Shown here: one piece after another, positions 52,433 to 61,799 of the stretch | Position numbering within the stretch: the first letter of the stretch is position 1 | Layout: each line of letters begins with the position of its first letter | Translations under genes and position numbers: made by a program | Assembly: GCF_050632395.1 (NCBI RefSeq) | Contig: NZ_CP192600.1 | Coordinates: 806,001-870,000 of the forward strand | Length of the DNA: 64,000 bases | Direction of reading: 5' to 3' | From: JAUYQR01 sp050632395 | Lineage (GTDB): Bacteria; Pseudomonadota; Alphaproteobacteria; Rhodobacterales; Rhodobacteraceae | The notes under the pieces: model-generated | What the model saw: only the letters and a program-made list of their open reading frames with translations | What the model was told of the DNA's origin: nothing | Databases searched by the model: none

Positions 52433-54845
52433 GCTGCCTCCGCACCGCTGCCAGCACCCGCTCCGCCGTCGCCGGCGCGTCCAGGCCCGGATAAACCGAC
52501 CCATCGCCGCACGCCGCCACCGCATCCGACAGCGCCATCAGAACCGATATCCCCAGCATGAACGGCGGCTCCCCCACCGCCTTCGACTTGCCCACCGCAT
52601 CCTCGCGGTTGGGCTTGCCCCACAAGGCCACGTTGAACACCCGCGGCCGGTCCGAACAGGCCGGGATCTTGTACGTGCTGGGCGCGTGCGTCGCCAGACG
52701 TCCCTTGCCGTCCCAGACCAGCTCCTCCGTCGTCAGCCAGCCCGCGCCCTGCACATATGCGCCCTCGACCTGCCCGATATCCAAAGCCGGGTTCAGCGAC
52801 GTCCCCGTGTCATGCAGAATATCCGCCCGCAAGATCCGGTTCTCCCCGGTCAGCCGGTCGATCACCACCTCCGTCACCGCCGCCCCGTAGGCAAAGTAAA
52901 AGAACGGCCGCCCGGTCCCGCGCACCCGGTCCCAGATGATCTTCGGTGTGGCATAGAACCCGGTCGACGACAGCGACACCCGCGCCTGATAGGCCCAGGC
53001 CACCACCCGCGCCCAGTCGTAAACCTCGCCCGCCACGCGCACTTCGCCGTCCACGAAGCGCACCGTCCCAGCCTGCACCTGATGCTTTTCGGCAATGAAC
53101 TCTGCCAGCCGACCGCGAATGGTTTCCGCCGCCGCCTTCGCCGCCATCCCGTTCAGGTCCGCCCCGGAACTCGCCGCCGTGGCGCTGGTGTTCGGCACCT
53201 TCGCGGTATCCGTCGCGGTGATCTTCACCATCGACGCATCCACCCCGAACACCCCCGCCGTCACCTGCGCCACCTTCTGGAACAACCCCTGTCCCATCTC
53301 GGTCCCGCCGTGGTTCAGGTGGATCGACCCGTCCTGATACACATGCACCAAGGCCCCGGCCTGATTGAGCCAGGTCAGCGTGAACGAAATCCCGAACTTC
53401 ACCGGCGTCAGCGCGATGCCCCGTTTCAGGATCGGGCTTTTTGCGTTCCACGCCGCGATCTCGGCCTTCCGCGCCGCAAAATCGCTGGTCCGCTCAAGTT
53501 CCGCCACCAGCTCATGCCCGATGAAATCCTCCACCGGCATGTGATAGGGCGTCGTCTGCACCGGGCCGTCCGGCGGCAGCACATGCGACCCCGCCTGTCC
53601 CGTCGCCCCGCGTGAGGTCAAGTCGGTTTCCCCCGCCCCACCTTTCATCTGTCCGGAAATATCCTCTGGGGGTCCGGGGGGCGAAGCGCCCCCGGGGGCG
53701 GCCGCCGCGCGGTAGAAGTTCACCTTGCGCACCGCCAACGCATCGCGCCCGACCACATGCGCCACATGGTCCATCACCCGCTCGATGCCGACCATGCCCT
53801 GCGGCCCGCCAAAGCCGCGAAACGCGGTGGCGCTTTGTGTGTTGGTCTTCAGTCGGTGCGATTCAATCCGGATATGCGGCAGGTGATAGCAGTTGTCGGC
53901 ATGCAGCATCGCCCGGTCCGCCACCGGCAGGCTCAAATCCTGCGACCAACCGCAGCGAAACAGGTGCTGAAACTCCAGCCCCAGCACGCGCCCCACCGAG
54001 TCCACCCCGGCACGGTAATTGATCCGCAGGTCATGCCGCTTGCCGGTGATCACCATGTCATCGTCGCGGTCATAGCGCATCCGTGCCGGTCGTCCGGTCA
54101 GCCGTGCGGCCACCGCACAGGCAATTGCCAGCGCGTTGCCCTGGCTTTCCTTGCCGCCGAACCCGCCCCCCATCCGCCGCACTTCGACCCGCACCGCGCT
54201 CATCGGCAGATGCAGCGCATGGGCCACCTTGTGCTGAACCTCCGTCGGATGCTGGGTGGAGGAGTGGACGATCATGTCGCCCCCCTCCTGCGGCAGGGCG
54301 GCGGCCACCTGACCCTCCAGATAGAAGTGCTCCTGCCCGCCCACCTCGAACGTGCCCTCGACGACATGCGCCGCCTTGCCGATGGCCGCCGCCGCGTCGC
54401 CCTTGGCCCAGATCACCGGCCCCTGCTCGAACCGGCTATTCGCCGCCAGCGCATCGTCCACCGTCAACAGCGCCGGCAATTCGCGGTAGGAAATCTTCCC
54501 CAACCGCGCCGCCTTGCGCGCCTTCAGATGGCTCGTGGCGATAACAAGGAATACCGGCTGGCCTACGTAATGCACCGTGCCCACCGCCAACAGAGGCTCG
54601 TCCGCCGCCGAAGGCGAGCAGTCGGGCATGTCTGGCAGATCATCCGCACTCAGCACCGCCACCACGCCCGGCGCGGCCCGCACCGCAGAAAGGTCGATCC
54701 CGGTGATCTCGCCATGCGCCACGGTCGAAAGCCCGAAAGCCAGATGCAGCGCGTTCCCCGGCAAGGGAATGTCATCCACATAGCGCGCCAGTCCGGTCAC
54801 ATGCAGCGGTGCTGCGTCATGCGGCAGGGGTTTGCCCATGCTCAT
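52425..54845 (-). CDS. xdhB: Xanthine dehydrogenase molybdenum subunit XdhB
   Basis: Large subunit carrying molybdopterin; hydroxylates hypoxanthine and xanthine. The 806 residues include RMGGGFGGKESQ (near 224-235), AFRGFGGPQG (near 341-350) and the catalytic glutamate in KAVGEPPFMLG near the end. It is about 29 residues longer than the Rhodobacter capsulatus subunit; the surplus is at about 382-425 and is partly encoded by copy B of the palindromic element. Overlaps xdhA and xdhC. Confidence 0.95.
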   Translation of the reverse strand: MSMGKPLPHDAAPLHVTGLARYVDDIPLPGNALHLAFGLSTVAHGEITGIDLSAVRAAPGVVAVLSADDLPDMPDCSPSAADEPLLAVGTVHYVGQPVFLVIATSHLKARKAARLGKISYRELPALLTVDDALAANSRFEQGPVIWAKGDAAAAIGKAAHVVEGTFEVGGQEHFYLEGQVAAALPQEGGDMIVHSSTQHPTEVQHKVAHALHLPMSAVRVEVRRMGGGFGGKESQGNALAIACAVAARLTGRPARMRYDRDDDMVITGKRHDLRINYRAGVDSVGRVLGLEFQHLFRCGWSQDLSLPVADRAMLHADNCYHLPHIRIESHRLKTNTQSATAFRGFGGPQGMVGIERVMDHVAHVVGRDALAVRKVNFYRAAAAPGGASPPGPPEDISGQMKGGAGETDLTSRGATGQAGSHVLPPDGPVQTTPYHMPVEDFIGHELVAELERTSDFAARKAEIAAWNAKSPILKRGIALTPVKFGISFTLTWLNQAGALVHVYQDGSIHLNHGGTEMGQGLFQKVAQVTAGVFGVDASMVKITATDTAKVPNTSATAASSGADLNGMAAKAAAETIRGRLAEFIAEKHQVQAGTVRFVDGEVRVAGEVYDWARVVAWAYQARVSLSSTGFYATPKIIWDRVRGTGRPFFYFAYGAAVTEVVIDRLTGENRILRADILHDTGTSLNPALDIGQVEGAYVQGAGWLTTEELVWDGKGRLATHAPSTYKIPACSDRPRVFNVALWGKPNREDAVGKSKAVGEPPFMLGISVLMALSDAVAACGDGSVYPGLDAPATAERVLAAVRRQHV
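53651..53700. repeat. Dispersed palindromic element, copy B (inside xdhB)
   Basis: GGAAATATCC core, then CTCTGGGGGTCC and a hairpin GGGGGCG (53677-53683) with CGCCCCC (53687-53693) and an AAG loop. It is read in frame on the minus strand as Gly/Pro-rich residues about 382-400 of XdhB. Confidence 0.8.
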
Positions 54846-56236
54846 GGCATCACCTCCAGCACCGAAACGGGCACGCCGTTCAGATCATGGAAATACCGGA
54901 TCATCATGTTCTGCGCAGTTTCCATCCGGTATGCCGCACTCGCCCGCATGTCACTCAGCGGCGTGAAATCCGAAGCCATCGCCGCCGCCGCGCGTTCAGC
55001 CGTGGCCAGCGTCCAGGTTTGCCCCACCAGCGCCGCCTCCGCCTCCGCCGCCCGCTTCGGCACCCCGGCCATGCCCCCGAACGCGATCCGCGCCCCGGTG
55101 ACGACGCCCGCCTCCACCGTCACGTTGAAACAGCCGCAGACCGCCGAGATATCCTGATCGAACCGCTTCGACAGTTTGTAGCACCGCAACGCCGGCGCGC
55201 TTCCCGGCATCGAAATCCCCGCCACGAACTCGCCCGGCCGGCGGTCCTGCTTGCGGTACTCAATGAAGAAATCCTCCAGCGCCATCGACCGCATCGCATC
55301 GCCCCGACGCAGGTGCAGCGTCGCCCCCAGCGCGATCAGCGCCGGCGGCCCGTCGCCGATGGGCGAGCCGTTGGCGATGTTGCCCCCGATCGTCGCCGCG
55401 TTCCTGACCTGCACGCTGGCATAGCGCCGCAAAAGCTCGCCAAGGGACGGCAGCCGTTCCTTCACCGCGTCCAGCAACGCCGAGATCGTCACCCCTGCAC
55501 CAATGTGCAACTGCCCGCCCTGTTCCTCGATGGCCTGCAAGTCGCGCACGCCGTTCAGGAACGCGACCGGCGTAAGGTTGCGCAACTGTTTCGTTACCCA
55601 AAGCCCCACGTCCGTCGCCCCGGCGATCAGCACGGCATCGGGGTTCGCCAGATACCACTCCGCCAATTCGTCGCTGTCGCGCGGGCGGAACGCGCCGGGG
55701 GCGCTGCCCCCGGACCCCTGGGATATTTGGAGAAGAGGAAGCCCTGCAGCATCATCCATCCAACTTGGCACCGGCGCCGCTTCCGCAGCTTCGGCGGCGC
55801 GGATGATCGGCGCATAGCCGGTGCAGCGGCAAAGGTTGCCGGCCAACACGTCGTCATGATCCCGGCGGCCCTGCGCGTGGCCCACTGCCATCGACACCAC
55901 GAACCCCGGCGTGCAGAAGCCGCACTGGCTGCCGTGATGGGTGATCATCGCCTGTTGCACCGGATGCAAGCTGCCATCCGGCCCTGCGATGCCTTCGACC
56001 GTGCGCACCGCCTTGCCGTGCAACTGCGCCAGAAACAGGATGCAGGCGTTCAGCGCCCGCGACCCGTCCGCATCGGTGACCATCACCGTGCACGCGCCAC
56101 AGTCGCCTTCGTTGCAACCTTCCTTCGTGCCGGTCAGGCCACGCACATCGCGCAGCCAATCAAGGAGCGTCCGCGTCGGCGGCTGATCCGCGACCGTTAC
56201 AGGCGCACCGTTCAGGAGAAACGAAATCTCCGTCAT
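54842..56236 (-). CDS. xdhA: Xanthine dehydrogenase small subunit XdhA
   Basis: Carries two [2Fe-2S] clusters and FAD. The 464 residues have the ferredoxin domain (GCNEGDCGACTV near 40-51), the second cluster domain (SQCGFCTPG and NLCRCTGYAPI), then the FAD domain with GGNIANGSPIGDGPPALIA. Residues 165-182 of the linker between cluster and FAD domains are encoded by copy C of the palindromic element. ATG at 56236 is chosen by homology; an in-frame start at 56311 exists. First gene of the operon. Confidence 0.95.
   Translation of the reverse strand: MTEISFLLNGAPVTVADQPPTRTLLDWLRDVRGLTGTKEGCNEGDCGACTVMVTDADGSRALNACILFLAQLHGKAVRTVEGIAGPDGSLHPVQQAMITHHGSQCGFCTPGFVVSMAVGHAQGRRDHDDVLAGNLCRCTGYAPIIRAAEAAEAAPVPSWMDDAAGLPLLQISQGSGGSAPGAFRPRDSDELAEWYLANPDAVLIAGATDVGLWVTKQLRNLTPVAFLNGVRDLQAIEEQGGQLHIGAGVTISALLDAVKERLPSLGELLRRYASVQVRNAATIGGNIANGSPIGDGPPALIALGATLHLRRGDAMRSMALEDFFIEYRKQDRRPGEFVAGISMPGSAPALRCYKLSKRFDQDISAVCGCFNVTVEAGVVTGARIAFGGMAGVPKRAAEAEAALVGQTWTLATAERAAAAMASDFTPLSDMRASAAYRMETAQNMMIRYFHDLNGVPVSVLEVMP
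55691..55746. repeat. Dispersed palindromic element, copy C (inside xdhA)
   Basis: On the minus strand it reads GGCTTCCTCTTCTCCAAA, then TATCCC and AGGGGTCC, and ends in an eight-base hairpin CCGGGGGC-AGC-GCCCCCGG. It matches copy A over the first 24 bases with two differences. It is in frame with XdhA as GLPLLQISQGSGGSAPGAF. Confidence 0.85.
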
Positions 56237-56471
56237 GTCAAAATCCGCCGCGGTCTCCCCGGTCGAGGTATTCCGTGTGCCCGCCCGATGCGGCGTAAGG
56301 CTGACACACACCCCAAGGGCTTCTTGCCCCTTCTTTTATAATCACCATGAAGCGCTGAAGGTTGCCACATGGCAAGACATACCTTCTTTGGTTTCTTGGA
56401 AGCAGTTTCGCCTTTCGCCGAAAGAACGAGCAGACCTTTCCCCGGCGCGCGGGCTTCGCTACCTTCCACCC

Positions 56472-59400
56472 ATGTCCCAGACCCGATTCATCCACCTCCG
56501 CGTCCACACCGAACATTCCCTTCTGGAAGGCGCGGTCCCGGTGAAGAAGCTGGTCGACCTCTGCAAGTCGCAAGCGATGCCCGCCGTCGCCGTGACCGAC
56601 ACCAACAACATGTTCGCCGCACTGGAGTTTTCCGTCACCGCAGCCGGGGCAGGGGTCCAGCCCATTGTCGGCTGCCAGATTTCGGTCGCCTACGATCCAG
56701 CACAACCGGGCGAACGCCCGCGCCAGCCCGCCCCCGTGGTTCTGCTGGCGCAGAACGAGGCCGGCTACCAGAATCTGATGCGGCTCAACACGCGGCTTTA
56801 CATCGACGGCGCGGTGGCCGGCACCGGCGCGCTGCCGCAGGTCACTCTCGATGAACTTGCCGCGCAGTCGGACGGCCTCATCTGCCTTACGGGCGGGCCG
56901 GATGGGCCGCTTGGCCGCCTCCTTTCGGCCGGGCAGATGCCTAAGGCGCGTTCACTGTTGCAGCGGCTGGCCGCGATCTACCCGAACCGGCTTTATGTCG
57001 AGTTGCAACGCCACCCCGGCCCCGGCGGGCAGTTGCCCGAGGCCGAGGCCCTGGCCGAACGCGGCTCGGTCGAACTGGCCTATGAATTCGCCTTGCCGCT
57101 GGTCGCCACCAACGATGTCTACTTCATCAAGGCCGAGATGTATCAGGCGCACGACGCTCTGATCTGCATCGCCGAAGGCGCCTATGTCGATCAACAGCAG
57201 CCCCGCCGCCGCCTGACCCCGCAGCACTATTTCAAGACCGAAGCCGAAATGTGCGCCCTCTTCGCCGACCTGCCCGAGGCGCTGGAAAACACGGTCGAGA
57301 TTGCCCGCCGTTGCGCCTTTGCCGCCAAGAAGCGCGCGCCGATCCTGCCTAAATTCGCCGATGACGAGGTCAACGAACTGCGCCGCCAGGCCAACGAAGG
57401 GCTTGAAGCACGGCTTGCCGTCATCACCCCCTCGGCCACGCGCGAGGAGTATCAGGCCCGGCTCGACTTCGAGCTTGGCATCATCGAAAAGATGGGCTTC
57501 CCCGGCTACTTCCTGATCGTGGCTGATTTCATCAAATGGGCCAAGGATCACGGTATCCCCGTCGGTCCGGGCCGGGGTTCGGGTGCGGGCAGCCTCGTCG
57601 CCTATGCCCTCACGATCACCGACCTCGATCCCTTGCGCTATGCGCTTCTCTTCGAACGCTTCCTCAACCCCGAACGCGTCTCGATGCCCGACTTCGACAT
57701 CGACTTCTGCATGGACCGCCGCGAAGAGGTGATCCGCTACGTGCAAGACCGCTATGGCCGCGACAAGGTGGGCCAGATCATCACCTTCGGCGCTTTGCTG
57801 TCGAAAGCCGCCGTGCGCGACGTAGGCCGCGTCTTGCAGATGTCCTACGGGCAGGTGGACCGGCTGTCGAAGATGATCCCGGTCGAAGGCGTGAAGCCGG
57901 TGTCGATCACCAAGGCCTTGGCCGATGAACCCCGCCTGCGCGAAGCCGCGAAAGAGGAGGTCGTCGGCCGCCTCCTCGATTACGCCGCCCAGATCGAAGG
58001 CCTCTACCGCAATGCCTCCACCCATGCCGCAGGGGTGGTGATCGGGGACCGCCCGCTCGACCAGTTGGTGCCGCTCTACCAGGACCCGCGCTCCGACATG
58101 CCCGCCACCCAGTTCAACATGAAATGGGTCGAAGCCGCAGGTCTGGTGAAGTTCGACTTTCTTGGTCTCAAGACCCTGACCGTGATCCAGAACGCGATGG
58201 ACCTTCTGGCGCTCCGTGGCATCAGTTTCGACATCAACCTGATCCCCCTCGACGACAAGCCAAGTTACGAGCTTTACGCCGCTGCCAAGACCGTCGCCGT
58301 GTTTCAGGTGGAAAGCTCGGGCATGATGGATGCGCTCAGGCGCATGAAGCCGACCTGCATCGAGGATATCGTGGCTTTGGTGGCGCTCTACCGCCCCGGC
58401 CCGATGGAAAACATCCCCGCCTATTGCGAGGTCAAGAACGGCTTGCGCGACCTTGAATCGATCCACCCCACCATCGACCACATCTTGGCCGAAACCCAAG
58501 GCATCATCGTCTATCAGGAACAGGTGATGCAGATCGCGCAGGTCATGGCCGGGTATTCCCTTGGCGGTGCCGACCTTCTGCGCCGCGCGATGGGCAAGAA
58601 GATCGCCGAGGAAATGGCCAAGGAACGCCCGAAATTCATCGAAGGCGCCAAGGCCACCCACAACATCGACGCCAAGAAGGCGGGCGAGGTGTTCGACCTT
58701 CTGGAGAAATTCGCCAACTACGGCTTCAACAAATCCCACGCCGCCGCCTATGCCGTGGTCAGCTACCAGACTGCCTATCTCAAGGCGAACTACCCGGCCG
58801 AATTCATGGCCGCCGTGATGAACTGCGACCTCCACCTCACCGACAAGCTTGCCGTCTACAAACGCGAGGTCGACAAGCTGGGCATCAAGACCATCGCGCC
58901 CTGCATCAACGCCTCCCTCGCCACCTTTACCGTGCGCGATGGTGCTTTGGTCTACGGCCTCGGTGCCTTGAAGAACGTCGGCGTCGACGCGATGCGCCTG
59001 ATCGTCGAGGCGCGTGGTCAGAAACCCTTCGCCACCCTCTTCGATTTCGCCCGCCGCGTGGACCTGAAACGCATCGGCAAACGCCCGCTCGAAATGCTCG
59101 CCCGCGCCGGATGCTTCGACCAACTTGACCCCAACCGCGCCCGCGTGTTCGAGGCCCTCGACCCCCTCGTCGCCTACTCCGCCGCGATCCACGACGCGAA
59201 GTCCTCCACCCAGGTCTCCCTCTTCGGCGAGGCTGGCGCCGACATCCCCGAACCGCGCCTTCCCTTCCGCGACGACTGGCTCGCCATCGAACGCCTCGCG
59301 CAGGAACATCAGGCGATCGGCTTCTACCTCTCCGGCCACCCGCTTGACGACTACATGTCCGCCCTGAAACGCAAGGGCGTCGACACCCTCACCGACCTCA

Positions 59401-59912
59401 CCGCCAAAGCCGAACGCGCCCCCCTCATCGCGAAACTCGCCGGCTCCGTCTCCGCCCGGCAGGAGCGCAAGTCCGCCAAGGGCAACCGTTTCGCCTTCGT
59501 CTCCCTCTCCGACCCGACCGGGCTTTACGAAGTCACCGTGTTCTCCGACACGTTGGAGGCTTCCCGCGATCTTCTCGAACCCGGCCGCAACGTCGTCCTC
59601 ACCGTCAAGGCGGAACTCGAAGGCGACACCCTGAAACTCCTCGCCAACCACGTCCAGGCCATCGACGCCGTCGCCGACCAAGCCGGCGCGCAGGACCTCC
59701 GCATCCACATCAACCAGCCCTCCGCGATCCAGTCCCTCCTCACCCTCCTCCCCAAACTCGAGGGCCGCACCCGCGCCCGCCTCACCCTCACCGCCCATTT
59801 CGACGGCGGGCACGAGGCCGACATCCCCCTCCCGCAAACCTACCCCGTCACCCCCCAGATCCGCGCCGCCATCAAGGCGATCCAGGGCGTCGTGATGGTC
59901 GAAGAGGTGTAG
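56472..59912 (+). CDS. dnaE: DNA polymerase III subunit alpha DnaE
   Basis: Replicative polymerase catalytic subunit, 1146 residues. Order: PHP domain (LRVHTEHSLLEGAV), palm with VGPGRGSGAGSLVAYAL and the catalytic aspartates D407, D409, D411 (PDFDIDF), fingers, helix-hairpin-helix region, and an OB-fold domain (about 985-1070). ATG at 56472 matches the family start MSQTRFIHLRVH; the open frame upstream to 56235 is not needed. The 235-base gap from xdhA must hold both divergent promoters; a TATAAT at 56337-56342 has no good -35 partner. Confidence 0.98.
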   Translation: MSQTRFIHLRVHTEHSLLEGAVPVKKLVDLCKSQAMPAVAVTDTNNMFAALEFSVTAAGAGVQPIVGCQISVAYDPAQPGERPRQPAPVVLLAQNEAGYQNLMRLNTRLYIDGAVAGTGALPQVTLDELAAQSDGLICLTGGPDGPLGRLLSAGQMPKARSLLQRLAAIYPNRLYVELQRHPGPGGQLPEAEALAERGSVELAYEFALPLVATNDVYFIKAEMYQAHDALICIAEGAYVDQQQPRRRLTPQHYFKTEAEMCALFADLPEALENTVEIARRCAFAAKKRAPILPKFADDEVNELRRQANEGLEARLAVITPSATREEYQARLDFELGIIEKMGFPGYFLIVADFIKWAKDHGIPVGPGRGSGAGSLVAYALTITDLDPLRYALLFERFLNPERVSMPDFDIDFCMDRREEVIRYVQDRYGRDKVGQIITFGALLSKAAVRDVGRVLQMSYGQVDRLSKMIPVEGVKPVSITKALADEPRLREAAKEEVVGRLLDYAAQIEGLYRNASTHAAGVVIGDRPLDQLVPLYQDPRSDMPATQFNMKWVEAAGLVKFDFLGLKTLTVIQNAMDLLALRGISFDINLIPLDDKPSYELYAAAKTVAVFQVESSGMMDALRRMKPTCIEDIVALVALYRPGPMENIPAYCEVKNGLRDLESIHPTIDHILAETQGIIVYQEQVMQIAQVMAGYSLGGADLLRRAMGKKIAEEMAKERPKFIEGAKATHNIDAKKAGEVFDLLEKFANYGFNKSHAAAYAVVSYQTAYLKANYPAEFMAAVMNCDLHLTDKLAVYKREVDKLGIKTIAPCINASLATFTVRDGALVYGLGALKNVGVDAMRLIVEARGQKPFATLFDFARRVDLKRIGKRPLEMLARAGCFDQLDPNRARVFEALDPLVAYSAAIHDAKSSTQVSLFGEAGADIPEPRLPFRDDWLAIERLAQEHQAIGFYLSGHPLDDYMSALKRKGVDTLTDLTAKAERAPLIAKLAGSVSARQERKSAKGNRFAFVSLSDPTGLYEVTVFSDTLEASRDLLEPGRNVVLTVKAELEGDTLKLLANHVQAIDAVADQAGAQDLRIHINQPSAIQSLLTLLPKLEGRTRARLTLTAHFDGGHEADIPLPQTYPVTPQIRAAIKAIQGVVMVEEV

Positions 59913-59975
59913 CGCCCGCCCGCCTCACCCGCCCTTAACGCCCCCCGCGTCTCCTCGGCCAAAAGGAGCACGCCG

Positions 59976-60809
59976 ATGGACCCCCTCATCCAGATCCCCC
60001 TCGCCGACATCGACCCCCGCGCCCTTCTGCGCGACCGCACCACCCTCGACCCCACCAGCCTCACCGAACTCCAAACCTCGATCCTGATCGAGGGCCTCCG
60101 CACCCCGATCGAGGTCTGGCGCCTCACCACCCCGCGCCCCCAGACCGACGGCCCGCCCCACCTTTTCGGCCTCATCTCCGGCCTCCGCCGCCTCACCGCC
60201 GCCCGCAACCTCGGCCTCCCCACGATCCCCGCCTTCCTCCGCACCCCCGCATCGCTTCCCGCCGCGATGGCCGCGATGGTCACCGAAAACGAGATCCGCG
60301 CCCCCGTCACCCCTTGGGAAAAAGGCGCCCTCATCACCGCCGCCGTAGAGGAGGGCCACTTCCCCACCCCCGATGCCGCCGTGGCCGCCCTCTACCCCGC
60401 GCTCGCCCGTCAGGCCCGCACCCGCCTGCGCGCCTTCGCGATGGTGGTGGAGGCGCTGACCGGCCTCCTCACCACGCCCGAGCGTCTGTCCACCCACCGC
60501 ATGGAACGTCTGGCGTCGGCCCTGAGGGGAGACATGGAGGACCTGATCCGCGCCACCCTCACCCCCCTCGCCGGCCACGCGCTCGATCTGCAATGGTCCA
60601 GCCTGATGACGGTGCTGGACGAGAAGCCCGACCCCGAAGCCCTCCCCGGCCGCCCCCGCAAGCTGTTGCAGCTACGCCAAGGCCTGACGATCCGCAGGGA
60701 AGCCTGCCGCGAAGGCTGGGTGCTGCGGTTCACCGGGCCAGAGGCGAAACGCGGCGGTCTGGCCGATGACGTGATGGACGAGATCGAACGCTGGTTTCAG
60801 AAAAGCTGA
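59976..60809 (+). CDS. ParB N-terminal domain protein
   Basis: A 277-residue ParB/Spo0J-fold protein without a ParA partner nearby. The N-terminal domain (about 4-105) has LQTSILIEGLRTPIEV, GLRRLTAARNLGLPTIPAFL (box II) and a TENEIRAPVTPWEKG motif similar to the ENxxRxxL of ParB; a helical region with a possible DNA-binding part follows, and the C-terminus ends FTGPEAKRGGLADDV. Preceded by AAAAGGAG. Probably a DNA-binding or CTP-binding regulator, not the chromosomal ParB. Confidence 0.8.
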   Translation: MDPLIQIPLADIDPRALLRDRTTLDPTSLTELQTSILIEGLRTPIEVWRLTTPRPQTDGPPHLFGLISGLRRLTAARNLGLPTIPAFLRTPASLPAAMAAMVTENEIRAPVTPWEKGALITAAVEEGHFPTPDAAVAALYPALARQARTRLRAFAMVVEALTGLLTTPERLSTHRMERLASALRGDMEDLIRATLTPLAGHALDLQWSSLMTVLDEKPDPEALPGRPRKLLQLRQGLTIRREACREGWVLRFTGPEAKRGGLADDVMDEIERWFQKS

Positions 60810-61513
60810 GCAACACCCGCACCCCAACCCCACACAACGAAGGGCCGCGCCCTCCCGCGGGCGGGCGCCCCAACGGCCGACGTAGGCACTTGATCCCACA
60901 ACCCCTCCCCCCGAAGTTCTGCTGATGCAGTTGCAACCGATCTCATGAGGGAATGACAGTTCACTTGAACCCGGCTTCTCAAGTTGCGGCATCTGTAGCA
61001 GGCCAAGCCTGTGAGTAGTGCCGAGGCATGAAGGTCGTTTCGTACTGTGTGCAATCAGTGTTTGTTAACGAAAATGTGCGAACCTTCGTCTTGTAACCAC
61101 CTTCGCTCCGCATACGTTGTTTGCAAAAGAATGCCTTGACACTGAAGTGGGTGAACGGGCATGGCCACTGCAACTAAGAAGAATCACAGTTCGGATCCCT
61201 CTCGGGAGCGGTTCGTATTGTTGTTGTGAAATGTTGGGACATGTGGGTAAGGTGACTTAAGGCCTTGACAGGAATCATCCGGTGGGGGGTGCGCGGGGCA
61301 GGTGGAAGAGTGTTCTCTGGCAATATGTTCGGGAACCCTCAATCGTCCCACTGAGTTGGTAGGGGCGAGTTCGCAGCGTTTTCCCTGCCTGAGAATAGCC
61401 GCAATTGCGGCGTAAATGGCATGGAAAGATGGATGGGCAAGTTAGGGTTTCAAACGGTTTCTGAGGTGTGCTCGGTTAAATCGAGCGGTGTGCTTATTAA
61501 AAAGGAGGCAGCT
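60810..61513. other. 704-base AT-richer gap without a recognised gene
   Basis: Base composition falls after about 60900 compared with the flanking genes. No open frame on either strand gives a convincing protein; a 22-codon frame at 61161-61229 is too short to judge. A perfect 14-base palindrome GCCGCAATTGCGGC lies at 61398-61411, and a GCTCG-N7-CGAGC hairpin lies about 30 bases before the next gene. It may hold promoters or a small RNA. Confidence 0.4.
61398..61411. promoter_or_regulatory. Perfect palindrome upstream of the island genes
   Basis: GCCGCAATTGCGGC is self-complementary over 14 bases, about 100 bases before the start of the 71-residue gene. It is a candidate operator for the two-gene unit. 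No regulator is known. Confidence 0.4.
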
Positions 61514-61729
61514 ATGAACGCCGGTGAAAACGTCACAGAGAATTTGACGCGCCTCTACGAAGAGAAGCGCAGCCAAGGTCTCGTCGACGTGAAGTTTCTG
61601 CACAAAAATCTGGATGAAGGTAGCCCGCTGCAAGTTCAGCAGGATCTTTTGAAGATTCATAGAGCGATAGCAGACGGTAAAGTCTCTAAGTTAGACTTTG
61701 GCGACTTGCGGCTTAAGAAGGTCGGTTGA
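61514..61729 (+). CDS. Small hypothetical protein with strong ribosome binding site (island gene 1)
   Basis: A 71-residue, charged, cytoplasmic protein, probably all helical: MNAGENVTENLTRLYEEKRS and, further on, QQDLLKIHRAIADGKVSKLD. AAAAAGGAGG five bases before the ATG is the strongest ribosome binding site seen in the window, so it is made at a high level. AT-rich codons set it apart from neighbours. No family recognised. It is 70 bases upstream of the ImmA/IrrE-like gene, which suggests a two-gene unit. Confidence 0.7.
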   Translation: MNAGENVTENLTRLYEEKRSQGLVDVKFLHKNLDEGSPLQVQQDLLKIHRAIADGKVSKLDFGDLRLKKVG

Positions 61730-61746
61730 TAGCTGCTATTGACAGT

Positions 61747-61798
61747 GGAAGCCTCGGGGCATAGCACAACAAATAGTTGTTTCTTGTCTCGAGGCTCC
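61747..61798 (+). promoter_or_regulatory. Hairpin covering the ribosome binding site of island gene 2
   Basis: AGCCTCG (61750-61756) pairs with CGAGGCT (61790-61796), with a possible two-pair extension past a bulged A. The right arm contains GAGG (61791-61794), five bases before the GTG start at 61800. An inner CAAC-GTTG pairing (61767-61770 with 61776-61779) shortens the loop. Translation of gene 2 may need opening of this hairpin. Confidence 0.5.
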
Positions 61799-61799
61799 T

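Noticed and set aside
56235..56471. Extended dnaE start at 56235
   Set aside because: The upstream 79 codons overlap the xdhA start region and do not resemble DnaE; the conserved N-terminus starts at 56472.
56952..59837. 961-residue open frame antisense to dnaE
   Set aside because: It mirrors dnaE codons in a GC-rich genome; the translation is Gly/Val/Asp/His-rich without motif, and dnaE is clearly the real gene.
61161..61229. 22-codon frame following a TTGACA in the island leader
   Set aside because: Too short, no clear ribosome binding site, and no -10 box at the correct distance.
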